This document shows, in pieces, positions 16,673 through 24,047 of a stretch of DNA of 40,437 bases. Source of the DNA: Candidatus Omnitrophota bacterium (GTDB lineage: Bacteria; Omnitrophota; Gorgyraeia; Gygaellales; Profunditerraquicolaceae); the NCBI GenBank assembly GCA_018895075.1, contig JAHIOW010000056.1, positions 1 to 40,437 of the forward strand. The letters are read 5' to 3'. A program made the position numbers and the translations under genes. Within the stretch, counting starts at the first letter, position 1. Every line of letters starts with the position of its first letter. The notes under the pieces were generated by a model. That model made no database searches, was not told the origin of the DNA, and was given only the letters and a program-made list of their open reading frames with translations.

Positions 16673-17161
16673 ATGAAGATCGGCGTAATATCAGACACGC
16701 ATATACCTGACCGGGCAGAGTGCATACCGCCACAGATATTAGAGGTCTTTAAAGGCGTGGATATGATTGTCCACGTTGGCGACCTCCTGGAATTAGAGGT
16801 TTTAGACACGTTAAGGGCTGTTTGCAAAAACGTAAAGGCAGTCTACGGCAATATGGATTCCTATGAGATCAGAAAAATATTGCCGGAAAAAGAGATTATC
16901 AAGGTAGGAAAATACAGGATGGGGATTATGCACGGATATGGCCCTCCCAATGATTTAGTGGACCTGATGACTAAAGAATTTAAAGATGAGGGCGTCAATC
17001 TGATTATCTTCGGGCATTCGCATGCGCCTTTCAACGAAAAAAAAGGGGATATTCTATATTTTAATCCCGGCAGCGCCACGGATAAAATATTCGCTCCTTA
17101 TAATTCTTACGGTATAATAGAGGTGAATGATAAAATAGAAGCAAAAATCATCAGGATATAA
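16673..17161 (+). CDS. YfcE/MJ0936-family metallophosphoesterase
   Basis: At 162 residues it shows the full calcineurin-like metal site: GVISDTHIPDR (DxH), IVHVGDLLE (GD), AVYGNMDS (GNxD), IMHGYG (H) and IIFGHSHAPF (GHxH). The family comprises manganese-dependent phosphodiesterases and phosphatases of uncertain physiological substrate. It stands alone after a 76-nt gap that contains a weak hairpin (CCAAGG with CCTTGG near 16612-16625). dgt follows after 6 nt. Confidence 0.92.
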   Translation: MKIGVISDTHIPDRAECIPPQILEVFKGVDMIVHVGDLLELEVLDTLRAVCKNVKAVYGNMDSYEIRKILPEKEIIKVGKYRMGIMHGYGPPNDLVDLMTKEFKDEGVNLIIFGHSHAPFNEKKGDILYFNPGSATDKIFAPYNSYGIIEVNDKIEAKIIRI

Positions 17162-17167
17162 GCAAAG

Positions 17168-18322
17168 ATGCTCACTCAAAAACAGATTAGAGAATTCGAG
17201 GATAGTTTTTTAGCTCCTTATGCCATGAAAAGTTACAACTCACGGGGCAGGGTCTATAAAGAGGCGGAACACCCTTATCGCTCTGTATACCAGAGGGACC
17301 GCGATAGGATTATCCATTCCGCCGCCTTTAGAAGGCTGGAATATAAGACGCAGGTATTTGTCAATCACGAAGGGGATTATTACCGCACCCGGCTCACGCA
17401 TACCCTTGAGGTGGCCCAGATTGCCAGGACTATCGCCTGCGCTTTAAGATTAAATGTTGACCTGGTAGAGGCAATAGCGCTGGCGCACGATTTAGGCCAC
17501 ACGCCTTTTGGCCATTCCGGAGAAGAGGCGTTGAATGAACTGATGGCTAAGTTCGGAGGCTTTAACCATAATCTGCAGGGCTTAAGGACGGTAGATATCC
17601 TGGAAGAAAGATACCTTGATTTTCCGGGCTTAAACCTTTCCTGGGAGGTAAGAGAAGGCATAGCCAAGCACTCATCCGCATTTGATTATGTAGCCAAAAT
17701 CAAAGAACTTGCTCCTGATGAGATGCCTACCCTGGAAACGCAGATTGTAGATATCGCTGATGAGATCGCCTATGATAACCATGACCTGGATGACGGGCTG
17801 ACCTCAGGGCTGTTAAAGGAGGCGGATTTGAGGCAGGTAGCGATATGGAATAATATTTATAGAGAAATTTCCAAAAAATATGATAAAATAGATGAGTCAA
17901 AAAGGAAATACCTGATTATCAAATCGCTGATTAATATGCAGGTTACGGACTTAATCCAGCAGACAGAAAACAATATCAGTAAATTAAAACTTAAATCTTG
18001 CCTCCAGGTAAAAAAACTGGATAGCAAAATTATCTCTTTCAGTAAACAGATGATAAGCTTAAAAAAACCATTAAGGGGATTCCTCATAGAAAAACTATAT
18101 CATAATTACCGGGTAATGCGCATGAGCAATAAGGCCAAGCGTTTTATACAGGAATTATTCAAAGTCTACATAGACAAACCAGGCCAGCTTCCGCCCCGGG
18201 TGCAAAAGCGGATGCTGGTGGATAATACCCGGCGGGTAGTCTGCGACTATATTGCCGGCATGACAGACAGGTACGCCTTAGATGAGTACAAAAAACTATT
18301 CGACCCATACGAAAAAGTATAA
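17168..18322 (+). CDS. dgt: deoxyguanosinetriphosphate triphosphohydrolase-like HD protein
   Basis: This 384-residue HD phosphohydrolase starts with the family block RDRDRIIHSAAFRRLEYKTQ, then TRLTHTLEVAQIARTIA (H of the HD site), AIALAHDLGHTPFGHSGEEA (HD pair) and the DEIAYDNHDLDDG block. Such enzymes hydrolyse dNTPs to the nucleoside and triphosphate and help balance dNTP pools. Length fits the shorter, non-E. coli class. The C-terminal end overlaps the next gene by 41 nt. Confidence 0.92.
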   Translation: MLTQKQIREFEDSFLAPYAMKSYNSRGRVYKEAEHPYRSVYQRDRDRIIHSAAFRRLEYKTQVFVNHEGDYYRTRLTHTLEVAQIARTIACALRLNVDLVEAIALAHDLGHTPFGHSGEEALNELMAKFGGFNHNLQGLRTVDILEERYLDFPGLNLSWEVREGIAKHSSAFDYVAKIKELAPDEMPTLETQIVDIADEIAYDNHDLDDGLTSGLLKEADLRQVAIWNNIYREISKKYDKIDESKRKYLIIKSLINMQVTDLIQQTENNISKLKLKSCLQVKKLDSKIISFSKQMISLKKPLRGFLIEKLYHNYRVMRMSNKAKRFIQELFKVYIDKPGQLPPRVQKRMLVDNTRRVVCDYIAGMTDRYALDEYKKLFDPYEKV

Positions 18323-19346
18323 GCTATTAATCTCCTCCATCCATAGCATCTACCGCTTGATTAATTCCACCTTTGAAATGGATGATCTTATCAGCCGCCT
18401 TTGTAAATTAATCTGCCAGATATTTAAGGCGAATTACTGCCTTATCCTGCACCTTGACCCCACAAAAAAATATTCTGTTTTAAGATGCGAGGTCTGCGAG
18501 GGGAAAAAATATATTCTTGATAAAAAGAAAAAGGCTTTAAATAGAATGGAGAACAAGATTATTAAAATGTGCGCCTCAATACAGCAAGGCAGGGTATTGG
18601 GGGTACCGATGATTTATGATGATGTAATGGGGGTAATTATTATAAAGCGGAGCCCAAGCGGCGCCCCCTTTGATAATTTTGACAGAGATATGTTAATGAC
18701 CATCATTGAACAGGCGATAATCGGGATAAAAAATTTACAACTCTATGATGAGCAGCAAAAGATAGTCTTAGGGAGCATAAAGTCAATGGTCACTCTGTTG
18801 GACACAAGAATCCCCCAGGAATATGCCCACTCTTCTTATTTTAACCGCCTGGTTACTGCGATCGGCCACCAGATGCATCTTGACGAGAAACAGATCGAGA
18901 GCCTCAAATACGCCAGCCTCCTGCATGATGCCGGAAAAATTGATATTCCGCTGAAGATATTGACCAAGACCACCAAGCTCACCCCCAAAGAATACACGAT
19001 TATCCAACGCCACCCGGTGAAGGGCGCAGAGATCTTAAGGCATCTGCAGATTTTAAAGCCGGCTGTGCCGATAATCCTGCATCATCATGAAAAATATAAC
19101 GGCACCGGTTATCCCTCCAGGTTAAAGAAGGAACAGATACCACTGGGGGCGCGGATTATGGCCGTGGCTGATGCCTTTGAGGCTATGGTCTACGGCAGGC
19201 CGTACCGGGAAAGGATGGATATCAGTTCTGCGGTAGGAGAGATTAAAAAGAAAAGCGGCAAGCAATTCGACCCCAAGGTGGTAGAGGCGTTCTTAAAAGT
19301 GGTGAAAAAAATAAATAAAAAAAATTACTTGCAGCGGGGCAGGTAA
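18282..19346 (+). CDS. HD-GYP domain protein with N-terminal GAF-like region
   Basis: At up to 354 residues it has a GAF-like sensor region at about 15-155 (STFEMDDLISRLCKLICQIF ... MGVIIIKRSPSG ... FDRDMLMTIIEQAIIGIKN) and a C-terminal HD-GYP domain. That domain has YASLLHDAGKIDIP, HPVKGAEIL, ILHHHEKYNGTGYP (GYP motif) and RIMAVADAFEAM. HD-GYP enzymes degrade cyclic di-GMP. PilZ proteins at 24048 and 24665 are possible readers of the same signal. The ATG at 18282 lies 41 nt inside dgt; a start somewhat downstream is possible. Confidence 0.9.
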   Translation: MSTKNYSTHTKKYKLLISSIHSIYRLINSTFEMDDLISRLCKLICQIFKANYCLILHLDPTKKYSVLRCEVCEGKKYILDKKKKALNRMENKIIKMCASIQQGRVLGVPMIYDDVMGVIIIKRSPSGAPFDNFDRDMLMTIIEQAIIGIKNLQLYDEQQKIVLGSIKSMVTLLDTRIPQEYAHSSYFNRLVTAIGHQMHLDEKQIESLKYASLLHDAGKIDIPLKILTKTTKLTPKEYTIIQRHPVKGAEILRHLQILKPAVPIILHHHEKYNGTGYPSRLKKEQIPLGARIMAVADAFEAMVYGRPYRERMDISSAVGEIKKKSGKQFDPKVVEAFLKVVKKINKKNYLQRGR

Positions 19347-19374
19347 AAGAGATATAATAACCAGGGTATAAGTT

Positions 19375-19932
19375 ATGGAAAAAGACAATCATCCGCAATC
19401 GGATTTATTTGCTAAAAGCCAAGGGTATAGCCGGATAAAAGAAGCCGGGCAGCGGTCTTTCCCGGGAGTCATCCGCGCCCACGAAAAGGCTATATTTATC
19501 ATTATTGGTTTTATCGTTATCTCCGTGGTTTCATTTTCCTTCGGCGTGGAAAGAGGCAGGAAACTCGCTGTTTTAAGGCTTGACTCCCGTCTGGATATGG
19601 CTGCTAAAATAAAGTCGCAAGAATCCGCCTCTGTGGCAGGCAGCCAGGATAAATATCAGCCTGTGGAGCAACAACAGCAAGGGGTTATTAAAACCCAGGT
19701 GATAAAAGATGATATACTGAACTATACTATCCAGGTGGCCAGTTACCAGACCAAGAAGTATGCGGAAAAAGAAGCGGATAGATTAAGGCAAAAAGGGTTT
19801 TCGCCTTTAGTCAGGACTAAAGGTAAATATGTTATATTATGCGTGGGAAGATTCCCCCAGAAGGAAAGCGCAGCGCCGGTATTATCTAAACTTAAAAAAA
19901 GATATCAGGATTGTTTTGTTAGGAAATTATAA
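19375..19932 (+). CDS. SPOR-domain membrane protein
   Basis: This 185-residue protein has a cytosolic N-terminus, one membrane helix at about 41-62 (AIFIIIGFIVISVVSFSFGV), a Gln-rich periplasmic linker and a C-terminal SPOR domain (NYTIQVASYQTKKYAEKEAD ... KYVILCVGRF). SPOR domains bind denuded glycan strands at division sites. A role in cell division or envelope organisation is likely. A TATAAT at 19354-19359 could serve as a -10 box but I see no convincing -35. The next gene follows after 6 nt. Confidence 0.85.
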   Translation: MEKDNHPQSDLFAKSQGYSRIKEAGQRSFPGVIRAHEKAIFIIIGFIVISVVSFSFGVERGRKLAVLRLDSRLDMAAKIKSQESASVAGSQDKYQPVEQQQQGVIKTQVIKDDILNYTIQVASYQTKKYAEKEADRLRQKGFSPLVRTKGKYVILCVGRFPQKESAAPVLSKLKKRYQDCFVRKL

Positions 19933-19938
19933 GGGCAT

Positions 19939-20229
19939 ATGTCTATACACCCATCTTTAAGGTCATCGGATAAGGATAATCTACAGAGGTCGGTATTAAA
20001 ACGCATCGAGCGCCTCAGGATAATGCTGGAGAAAGGCAAGTGGCAAGAAGGGGACAGGGTTTTCGGCCTGCCTAAAATAAAAACATTAAGAATCAAGATT
20101 AAGAAAGAAAAGGCAGCAGAGAAAACAGCAGAAGCAGTCGCTGCCGAAGCAGTCGCTCCCGCCGCTTCTGCTACAGAAAAACCCACAAAATCCTCAGCAT
20201 CACCCAAGAGTAAAGAAAGCAAAAAGTAA
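19939..20229 (+). CDS. small basic protein of the PVC-superphylum family
   Basis: This 96-residue protein begins MSIHPSLRSSDKDN, continues RSVLKRIERLRIMLEKGKW and EGDRVFGLPKIKTLRI, then a Lys-rich and Ala-rich tail. From memory this matches a short conserved family described from Chlamydiae and Verrucomicrobia (TIGR04137-type small basic protein); no function is established. The positive charge suggests nucleic-acid or ribosome binding. The Ala/Ser/Lys tail looks disordered. It is a useful phylogenetic marker for this window. Confidence 0.8.
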   Translation: MSIHPSLRSSDKDNLQRSVLKRIERLRIMLEKGKWQEGDRVFGLPKIKTLRIKIKKEKAAEKTAEAVAAEAVAPAASATEKPTKSSASPKSKESKK

Positions 20230-20262
20230 GCAGCTAAATTCTGTCAAATTATTTAATCGGTT

Positions 20263-20919
20263 ATGAATATTTTAGTTCTTATCCCTGTTATTTTGTATGC
20301 GATAACTATCCATGAATATTCGCATGGTTGGATAGCGCATAAATTAGGAGACAATACTGCATATTTAGCAGGAAGGCTCACCCTTAATCCTCTCAGTCAC
20401 TTAGACTTAATTGGAACGATGATGTTTATATTCCTGCATGTTGGTTACGCCAAGCCCGTTCCTGTAAATGCAATGAATTTTAAAAATCCCAAGAGAGGCA
20501 TGATGTTAGTAGGAATTGCTGGGCCTTTAGCTAACATCATATCTGCTTTCGGTTTTGGAATTATATTTCGCTTGTTAATTGGTAATCAAACTTTAGCGCG
20601 TAGCCCAGGGTCTGTTTTTATAATACAACTTCTTGCTGGAGCAATTATACTTAATTTGGCTCTTGCTGTTTTTAATATCCTACCAATGTTTCCATTGGAT
20701 GGCTCACATATCCTTAAAGGGTTATTGCCACCACGCCTGGCTTATAAATATAGTCTTTATGACCGTCATCTGATATTTATTTTCTTGGGAATAATTCTTA
20801 TTAGTTATATCGCAAAAATTCCTATCTTGGGTTTTATTGTTTGGCCGCCTGTAAATATACTGGCAAGATTATTCAGTGGCGTAAACTTGTATACCCTAGA
20901 GCGCATTTTAATGCTATAG
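20263..20919 (+). CDS. site-2 protease family (M50) membrane metalloprotease
   Basis: This 218-residue polytopic protein has the zinc motif HEYSHGWIAH (HEXXH) in the first membrane segment, GIAGPLANIISAFGFG in the middle and NILPMFPLDGSHIL, which supplies the aspartate ligand. It is the short, PDZ-less class of site-2 proteases, which cleave within membranes. Target unknown. Codon use is more AT-rich than in the neighbours (many TTA, AAT, GGA), so it may have come in separately. No Shine-Dalgarno sequence is visible before the ATG. Confidence 0.9.
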   Translation: MNILVLIPVILYAITIHEYSHGWIAHKLGDNTAYLAGRLTLNPLSHLDLIGTMMFIFLHVGYAKPVPVNAMNFKNPKRGMMLVGIAGPLANIISAFGFGIIFRLLIGNQTLARSPGSVFIIQLLAGAIILNLALAVFNILPMFPLDGSHILKGLLPPRLAYKYSLYDRHLIFIFLGIILISYIAKIPILGFIVWPPVNILARLFSGVNLYTLERILML

Positions 20920-20935
20920 CCTGCTTGATAACTCA

Positions 20936-22042
20936 ATGAAAACTATCAGAGTCCGCCTTAAAAAATCCGCCTATAATATCATCGTCGGCGCTAAGATTAT
21001 AAACCGTTTAGCTGAATTTATCAGTAGATTAGGTATTGGTGGCGATGCCTATGTAATTACCAATGCGGCTATAAAAAATAAATATAGCCGGGTATTGGTT
21101 AAGGCGCTGAAACAATCTCACTTTGCCCTCAGGTTTAAAGTTGTCCCGGCCACAGAAAAAAGCAAATCCATAGAAATGGTATCCGCGGTAGTCAAAGACA
21201 TCACCCGTTACGACCGGAAAAAGAGGATCTTTATTATTGCCTTTGGAGGAGGCGTAATCGGCGACCTGGCAGGTTTTATTGCCTCTATTTATAAACGCGG
21301 CATCCCCTACATACAGGTTCCCACCACATTATTAGCCCAGGTTGATTCCAGTATCGGCGGAAAGACCGCGGTTGATTTAATCCAGGGTAAAAACCTCTTA
21401 GGCACCTTTTATCAGCCCCGGCTGGTATTGAGTGATGTAAATGTGCTCAAGACCCTGGACTTAAGGCAGGTACGCAGCGGCCTGGCAGAGGTAATAAAAT
21501 ATGGCATTATAAAAGACCGGCAATTATTTGCCTATTTAGAGAAAAGATACAAAGATATCCTTGCCTTCAAGACAGGTAGCTTGGAATTTATAGTTAAACG
21601 CTGCAGCGAAATTAAGGCCGGGATTATCCGGCAGGATGAGCGGGAAGAAAAAGGGATAAGGACAATCTTAAACTTTGGCCATACCATTGGCCATGCTATT
21701 GAGGCAGCAGGCGGTTATAAAAGATACAATCACGGTGAGGCTATTGCCTTAGGCATGCTGGCGGCCTCAGAGATAAGCCATAAATTAGGATTGATTGATA
21801 AGGGAACCATCAAGAGGATAGAGAACCTGATTAGAATTGTGGGCTTGCCCACAAAAATACGAGGGATTTCTATTGAGCGTATAATCAAGGCCCATTACCG
21901 TGACAAAAAATTTATGGGCTATAAAAACAGGTTTGTTTTGATTAAAGGTATTGGCAAAACCAGGATTGTGGAAAATATACCCCTGGTGATAATAAGAGAG
22001 GCTTTAAAGGGAAAGTTTAATCACCGCATCGCCAAGTTGTAA
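20936..22042 (+). CDS. aroB: 3-dehydroquinate synthase
   Basis: At 368 residues it has the NAD-binding and active-site signature FGGGVIGDLAGFIASIYKRG, QVPTTLLAQVDSSIGGKTAV and the metal ligands in NFGHTIGHAIEAAGG and YNHGEAIALGMLA. It cyclises DAHP to 3-dehydroquinate, upstream of AroQ at 4831. The 3' end overlaps the convergent gspB-like gene by 39 nt, so the two transcripts are complementary at their ends. No terminator is visible between them. Confidence 0.95.
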   Translation: MKTIRVRLKKSAYNIIVGAKIINRLAEFISRLGIGGDAYVITNAAIKNKYSRVLVKALKQSHFALRFKVVPATEKSKSIEMVSAVVKDITRYDRKKRIFIIAFGGGVIGDLAGFIASIYKRGIPYIQVPTTLLAQVDSSIGGKTAVDLIQGKNLLGTFYQPRLVLSDVNVLKTLDLRQVRSGLAEVIKYGIIKDRQLFAYLEKRYKDILAFKTGSLEFIVKRCSEIKAGIIRQDEREEKGIRTILNFGHTIGHAIEAAGGYKRYNHGEAIALGMLAASEISHKLGLIDKGTIKRIENLIRIVGLPTKIRGISIERIIKAHYRDKKFMGYKNRFVLIKGIGKTRIVENIPLVIIREALKGKFNHRIAKL

Positions 22043-22474
22043 CTCCACCTCATCCGCAGTAATCCGCCCCACAGTTGCTTCCTTAATTACATCGCCTTCT
22101 TTGACCACCCGGTTATTTATTAAGGCATACCTGGTATCGTCTGATAAAAATACGCCGCTTAAGACAAATTGAGCTTCTTGAGCCTGCGGTTGCTTCTTAA
22201 TTGCGGAAATTACAGTAGCGGCTTTGGTTTCTTCCGGGATAATCGGAGTTACCTCTTTAGCTGACTGTTGCCCTGGTGCTGATGCCGGGATTGGTGCTCT
22301 CCTGAACAGGAGGTTAAAAGAAACATTGGCGATAAGGAATCCCACGCATACTATCCCCAGGTACAATAAATAAATCTTAAATTTAGGGCTGGTTTTTTTA
22401 TCGGTCTTGGGGCTCGCCTGGGGATTGGGGTGCGTGGCCTCAACTTTTTTTAAGGCATCATATATGATGCTCAT
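22004..22474 (-). CDS. GspB-like type II secretion assembly protein
   Basis: This 156-residue protein starts MSIIYDALKKVEA, the hallmark of GspB proteins (MSYILDALRKAE type). One membrane helix follows (YLLYLGIVCVGFLIANVSFN, about 35-55), then a Pro/Ala linker and a C-terminal T2SSB-like domain (FVLSGVFLSDDTRYALINNR ... VELQLGDAVIKLSL). GspA/GspB help the outer-membrane secretin assemble through peptidoglycan. The ATG overlaps the gspA stop by 4 nt. No other secretion gene is present in the window. Confidence 0.85.
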   Translation of the reverse strand: MSIIYDALKKVEATHPNPQASPKTDKKTSPKFKIYLLYLGIVCVGFLIANVSFNLLFRRAPIPASAPGQQSAKEVTPIIPEETKAATVISAIKKQPQAQEAQFVLSGVFLSDDTRYALINNRVVKEGDVIKEATVGRITADEVELQLGDAVIKLSL

Positions 22475-23295
22475 TTTTCTACTTTCTGAAATTTAGGATT
22501 CAATTCCGCAAGGCACTCCTCTATTATATCCGAATCTATTATACCGGTCTCCTTGATGAATCCGGCTAACAGGGCGCGGTCGCAGATGATATTAATCAAA
22601 CGGGGCATGCCGCCGGAGAAAGCACATATCGCCTTTAAGGCCTGGTCAGTAAATTTTATCCTGGTTCCGGAGCCGGCGATATTCAGGCGGTGATTTATGT
22701 AATCCTTTACCTCATTTTCCTCTAGCGGCGTAATATGATACCTGACCATTATCCGCTGTTTGAGTTGCCGCAGTTCATAAAGGTCTAAGCGGTAGTTTAA
22801 CTCCGGCTGGCCCACCAGTACAATCTGGATTAACTTGTGCTTCTCGGTCTCTAAATTTGAGAGCAGGCGGATCTGTTCCAATGCCCGCGGCCTTATGTTT
22901 TGCGCCTCGTCAATGATGAGCACGATATTATTGCCGTGCCTGGACTCGTTTAATAAAAATTTATTCAGTTCCCAGACAAAAGAAAAGCGGGTTTTGTCCC
23001 GCGCGTGGATGCCAAAATCTTTGATGATTGCCTCCAGCAATTGAACCTCGGAAAAATTGGGATTGAGTATAAACGCGGTCTTGACATCTTTGCCTAACTG
23101 GTTGAGGAAAAAACGGCAGAGGGTAGTCTTTCCCGCGCCTATCTCTCCGGTGATGACCAGGATGCCTTTTCTCTGGGTCACGCCGTAGAGAAGGTGCGCC
23201 AGCGCCTCCTTGTGTTTTCCGCTTAGGAAAAAGAAGGAGGGGTCAGCGGTAACGTTAAACGGCCTGTCCTTTAATCCATAGAATTGACAATACAT
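22471..23295 (-). CDS. ExeA/GspA-like AAA ATPase
   Basis: This 274-residue protein starts MYCQFYGLKDRPFNVTADP, as ExeA proteins do. It has Walker A VITGEIGAGKTTLCRF, Walker B NIVLIIDEAQN, and arginine-rich sensor segments (QIRLLSNLE, GGMPRLINIICDRALL). The C-terminal peptidoglycan-binding domain of full ExeA is missing, as in many short homologues. I prefer the ATG at 23295 over one at 23310 because the family begins exactly there. Its 5' region is element B and the promoter at 23492-23519. Confidence 0.88.
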   Translation of the reverse strand: MYCQFYGLKDRPFNVTADPSFFFLSGKHKEALAHLLYGVTQRKGILVITGEIGAGKTTLCRFFLNQLGKDVKTAFILNPNFSEVQLLEAIIKDFGIHARDKTRFSFVWELNKFLLNESRHGNNIVLIIDEAQNIRPRALEQIRLLSNLETEKHKLIQIVLVGQPELNYRLDLYELRQLKQRIMVRYHITPLEENEVKDYINHRLNIAGSGTRIKFTDQALKAICAFSGGMPRLINIICDRALLAGFIKETGIIDSDIIEECLAELNPKFQKVEK

Positions 23296-23297
23296 TT

Positions 23298-23492
23298 TAA
23301 ATGAGCACATAACTTACGAACACGTTAGTGTGAGTAAGTTATTGTGCGAATTTAATCCCTCACTCAGAAAACCATAGCTTTCTTTGCTGCTGGCTGAGTG
23401 AGGGGTAAGTTCGGATATATAAGTTATGTTTCAGCCGCAGGCTGATCCGCCTTCGGCGGACGCTATCGCTCCATAACTTATGTCCTCACTTA
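23298..23492 (-). repeat. structured palindromic element, copy B
   Basis: Read on the minus strand, this 195-nt element has the same plan as copy A. Outer TAAGTGAG (23492-23485) pairs with CTCATTTA (23305-23298). Then come ATAAGTTATG with CATAACTTAT (+ coordinates 23472-23481 and 23419-23428), enclosing two small hairpins (TCCGCC/GGCGGA and CAGCC/GGCTG); CCCTCACTCAG with CTGAGTGAGGG (23394-23404 and 23357-23367); and ATAACTTAC with GTAAGTTAT (23334-23342 and 23309-23317). The core 23342-23414 matches copy A at 71 of 73 positions. The element ends two bases before the gspA ATG. Confidence 0.85.
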
Positions 23493-23519
23493 TTATAACA
23501 AAAATAATACCTTTGTAAA
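23492..23519 (-). promoter_or_regulatory. promoter of the gspA-gspB operon
   Basis: On the minus strand TTTACA (23519-23514) and TATAAT (23497-23492) are 16 nt apart. Transcription would begin near 23485, inside the first arm of element B, so nearly the whole element would be the 5' leader of the gspA mRNA. Confidence 0.65.
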
Positions 23520-23529
23520 TTACTATTGC

Positions 23530-23748
23530 CAAATAGACCTGCATAGATAATCAATAGCGGGTCCTGTCGAGGCGTGCTTCTCGCCGCACCGCTTGATTTT
23601 CCCCAGCGTGGAAAATCTGCGCTCGAGCGAAAACTCTTGCTCTGCCAGACTTTGTAAATAGCTGGGCAACCGTGCCCGCAAGAGTTTTCTAACGTGCTGC
23701 TCGAAGCACACCTCGCCACCCGCTAAAAACATCAAGAATGCCTATTTG
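23530..23748. repeat. structured palindromic element C
   Basis: This 219-bp stretch without a credible gene folds on itself as nested arms. CAAATAG (23530) pairs with CTATTTG (23742-23748). GCAT (23541) pairs with ATGC (23738). TAGCGGGT (23555-23562) pairs with ACCCGCTA (23718-23725). GAGGCGTGCTTC (23569-23580) pairs with GAAGCACACCTC (23703-23714), 11 of 12. Inside lie GATTTTCC/GGAAAATC (23595/23610), the palindrome CGCTCGAGCG (23620-23629), AAAACTCTTGC/GCAAGAGTTTT (23630/23678) and GGGCA/TGCCC (23664/23673). Its sequence is unrelated to A and B but the branched plan is alike. Confidence 0.75.
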
Positions 23749-23967
23749 ATAACGAACCTGGCGATATTTCGAGCGAATGGAGGTTTTAGCCAATGGAGCT
23801 TGAGTATTTCGGGAATCTCCGTGGAGCGAAGCGACAAAACGGGGATGGCGATGCTGTCTGAGGAGCATTTGCTAGAGCAAATGCGACGAGTTCAGCAGCC
23901 ACCGAAATGCGAAAGATCATTGGCGTTAAAAAACCGACTTGAGCGAGAAAATCGCCAGGTTCGTTAT
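23749..23967. repeat. structured palindromic element D
   Basis: This directly abuts element C. Its ends form a perfect 17-bp inverted repeat (23749-23765 with 23951-23967, starting ATAACGAACC). Further in: GGTTTT/AAAACC (23782/23930), GCCAATG/CATTGGC (23789/23918), GTATTTCGG/CCGAAATGC (23804/23902, one G-U), then two branches, ATCTCCGT/ACGGGGAT (23815/23839, one G-U) and GGC-TGCTG/CAGCA-GCC (23847/23893) capped by GCATTTGCT/AGCAAATGC (23865/23876). Length equals that of C (219 bp). An open frame runs across it on the + strand but looks like chance. Confidence 0.78.
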
Positions 23968-23998
23968 AAGCTTATTCTCATGCTAAAATGCAAAGGTG

Positions 23999-24027
23999 TT
24001 GACAGGCGGATAAATATATGTTATAGT
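23999..24027 (+). promoter_or_regulatory. promoter of the PilZ gene at 24048
   Basis: TTGACA (23999-24004) and TATAGT (24022-24027) are separated by 17 nt. The start would be near 24034, leaving a very short leader that contains the Shine-Dalgarno GGAGGGGAG before ATG 24048. Confidence 0.75.
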
Positions 24028-24047
24028 TTTCATAACCCGGAGGGGAG

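Noticed and set aside
9708-23492. Composite transposon bounded by inverted elements A and B
   Set aside because: The enclosed 13 kb are core housekeeping genes in syntenic order with no transposase, so the two copies are more likely independent insertions.
23486-23735. Two overlapping minus-strand open frames upstream of gspA
   Set aside because: They run through element C and the gspA promoter, lack ribosome-binding sites and have translations of random character.
23749-23967. Integron attC-like site
   Set aside because: The ends (ATAACGAAC and GTTCGTTAT) are only vaguely like the attC core, the element is longer than usual attC sites, no cassette gene lies beside it and no integrase is in the window.
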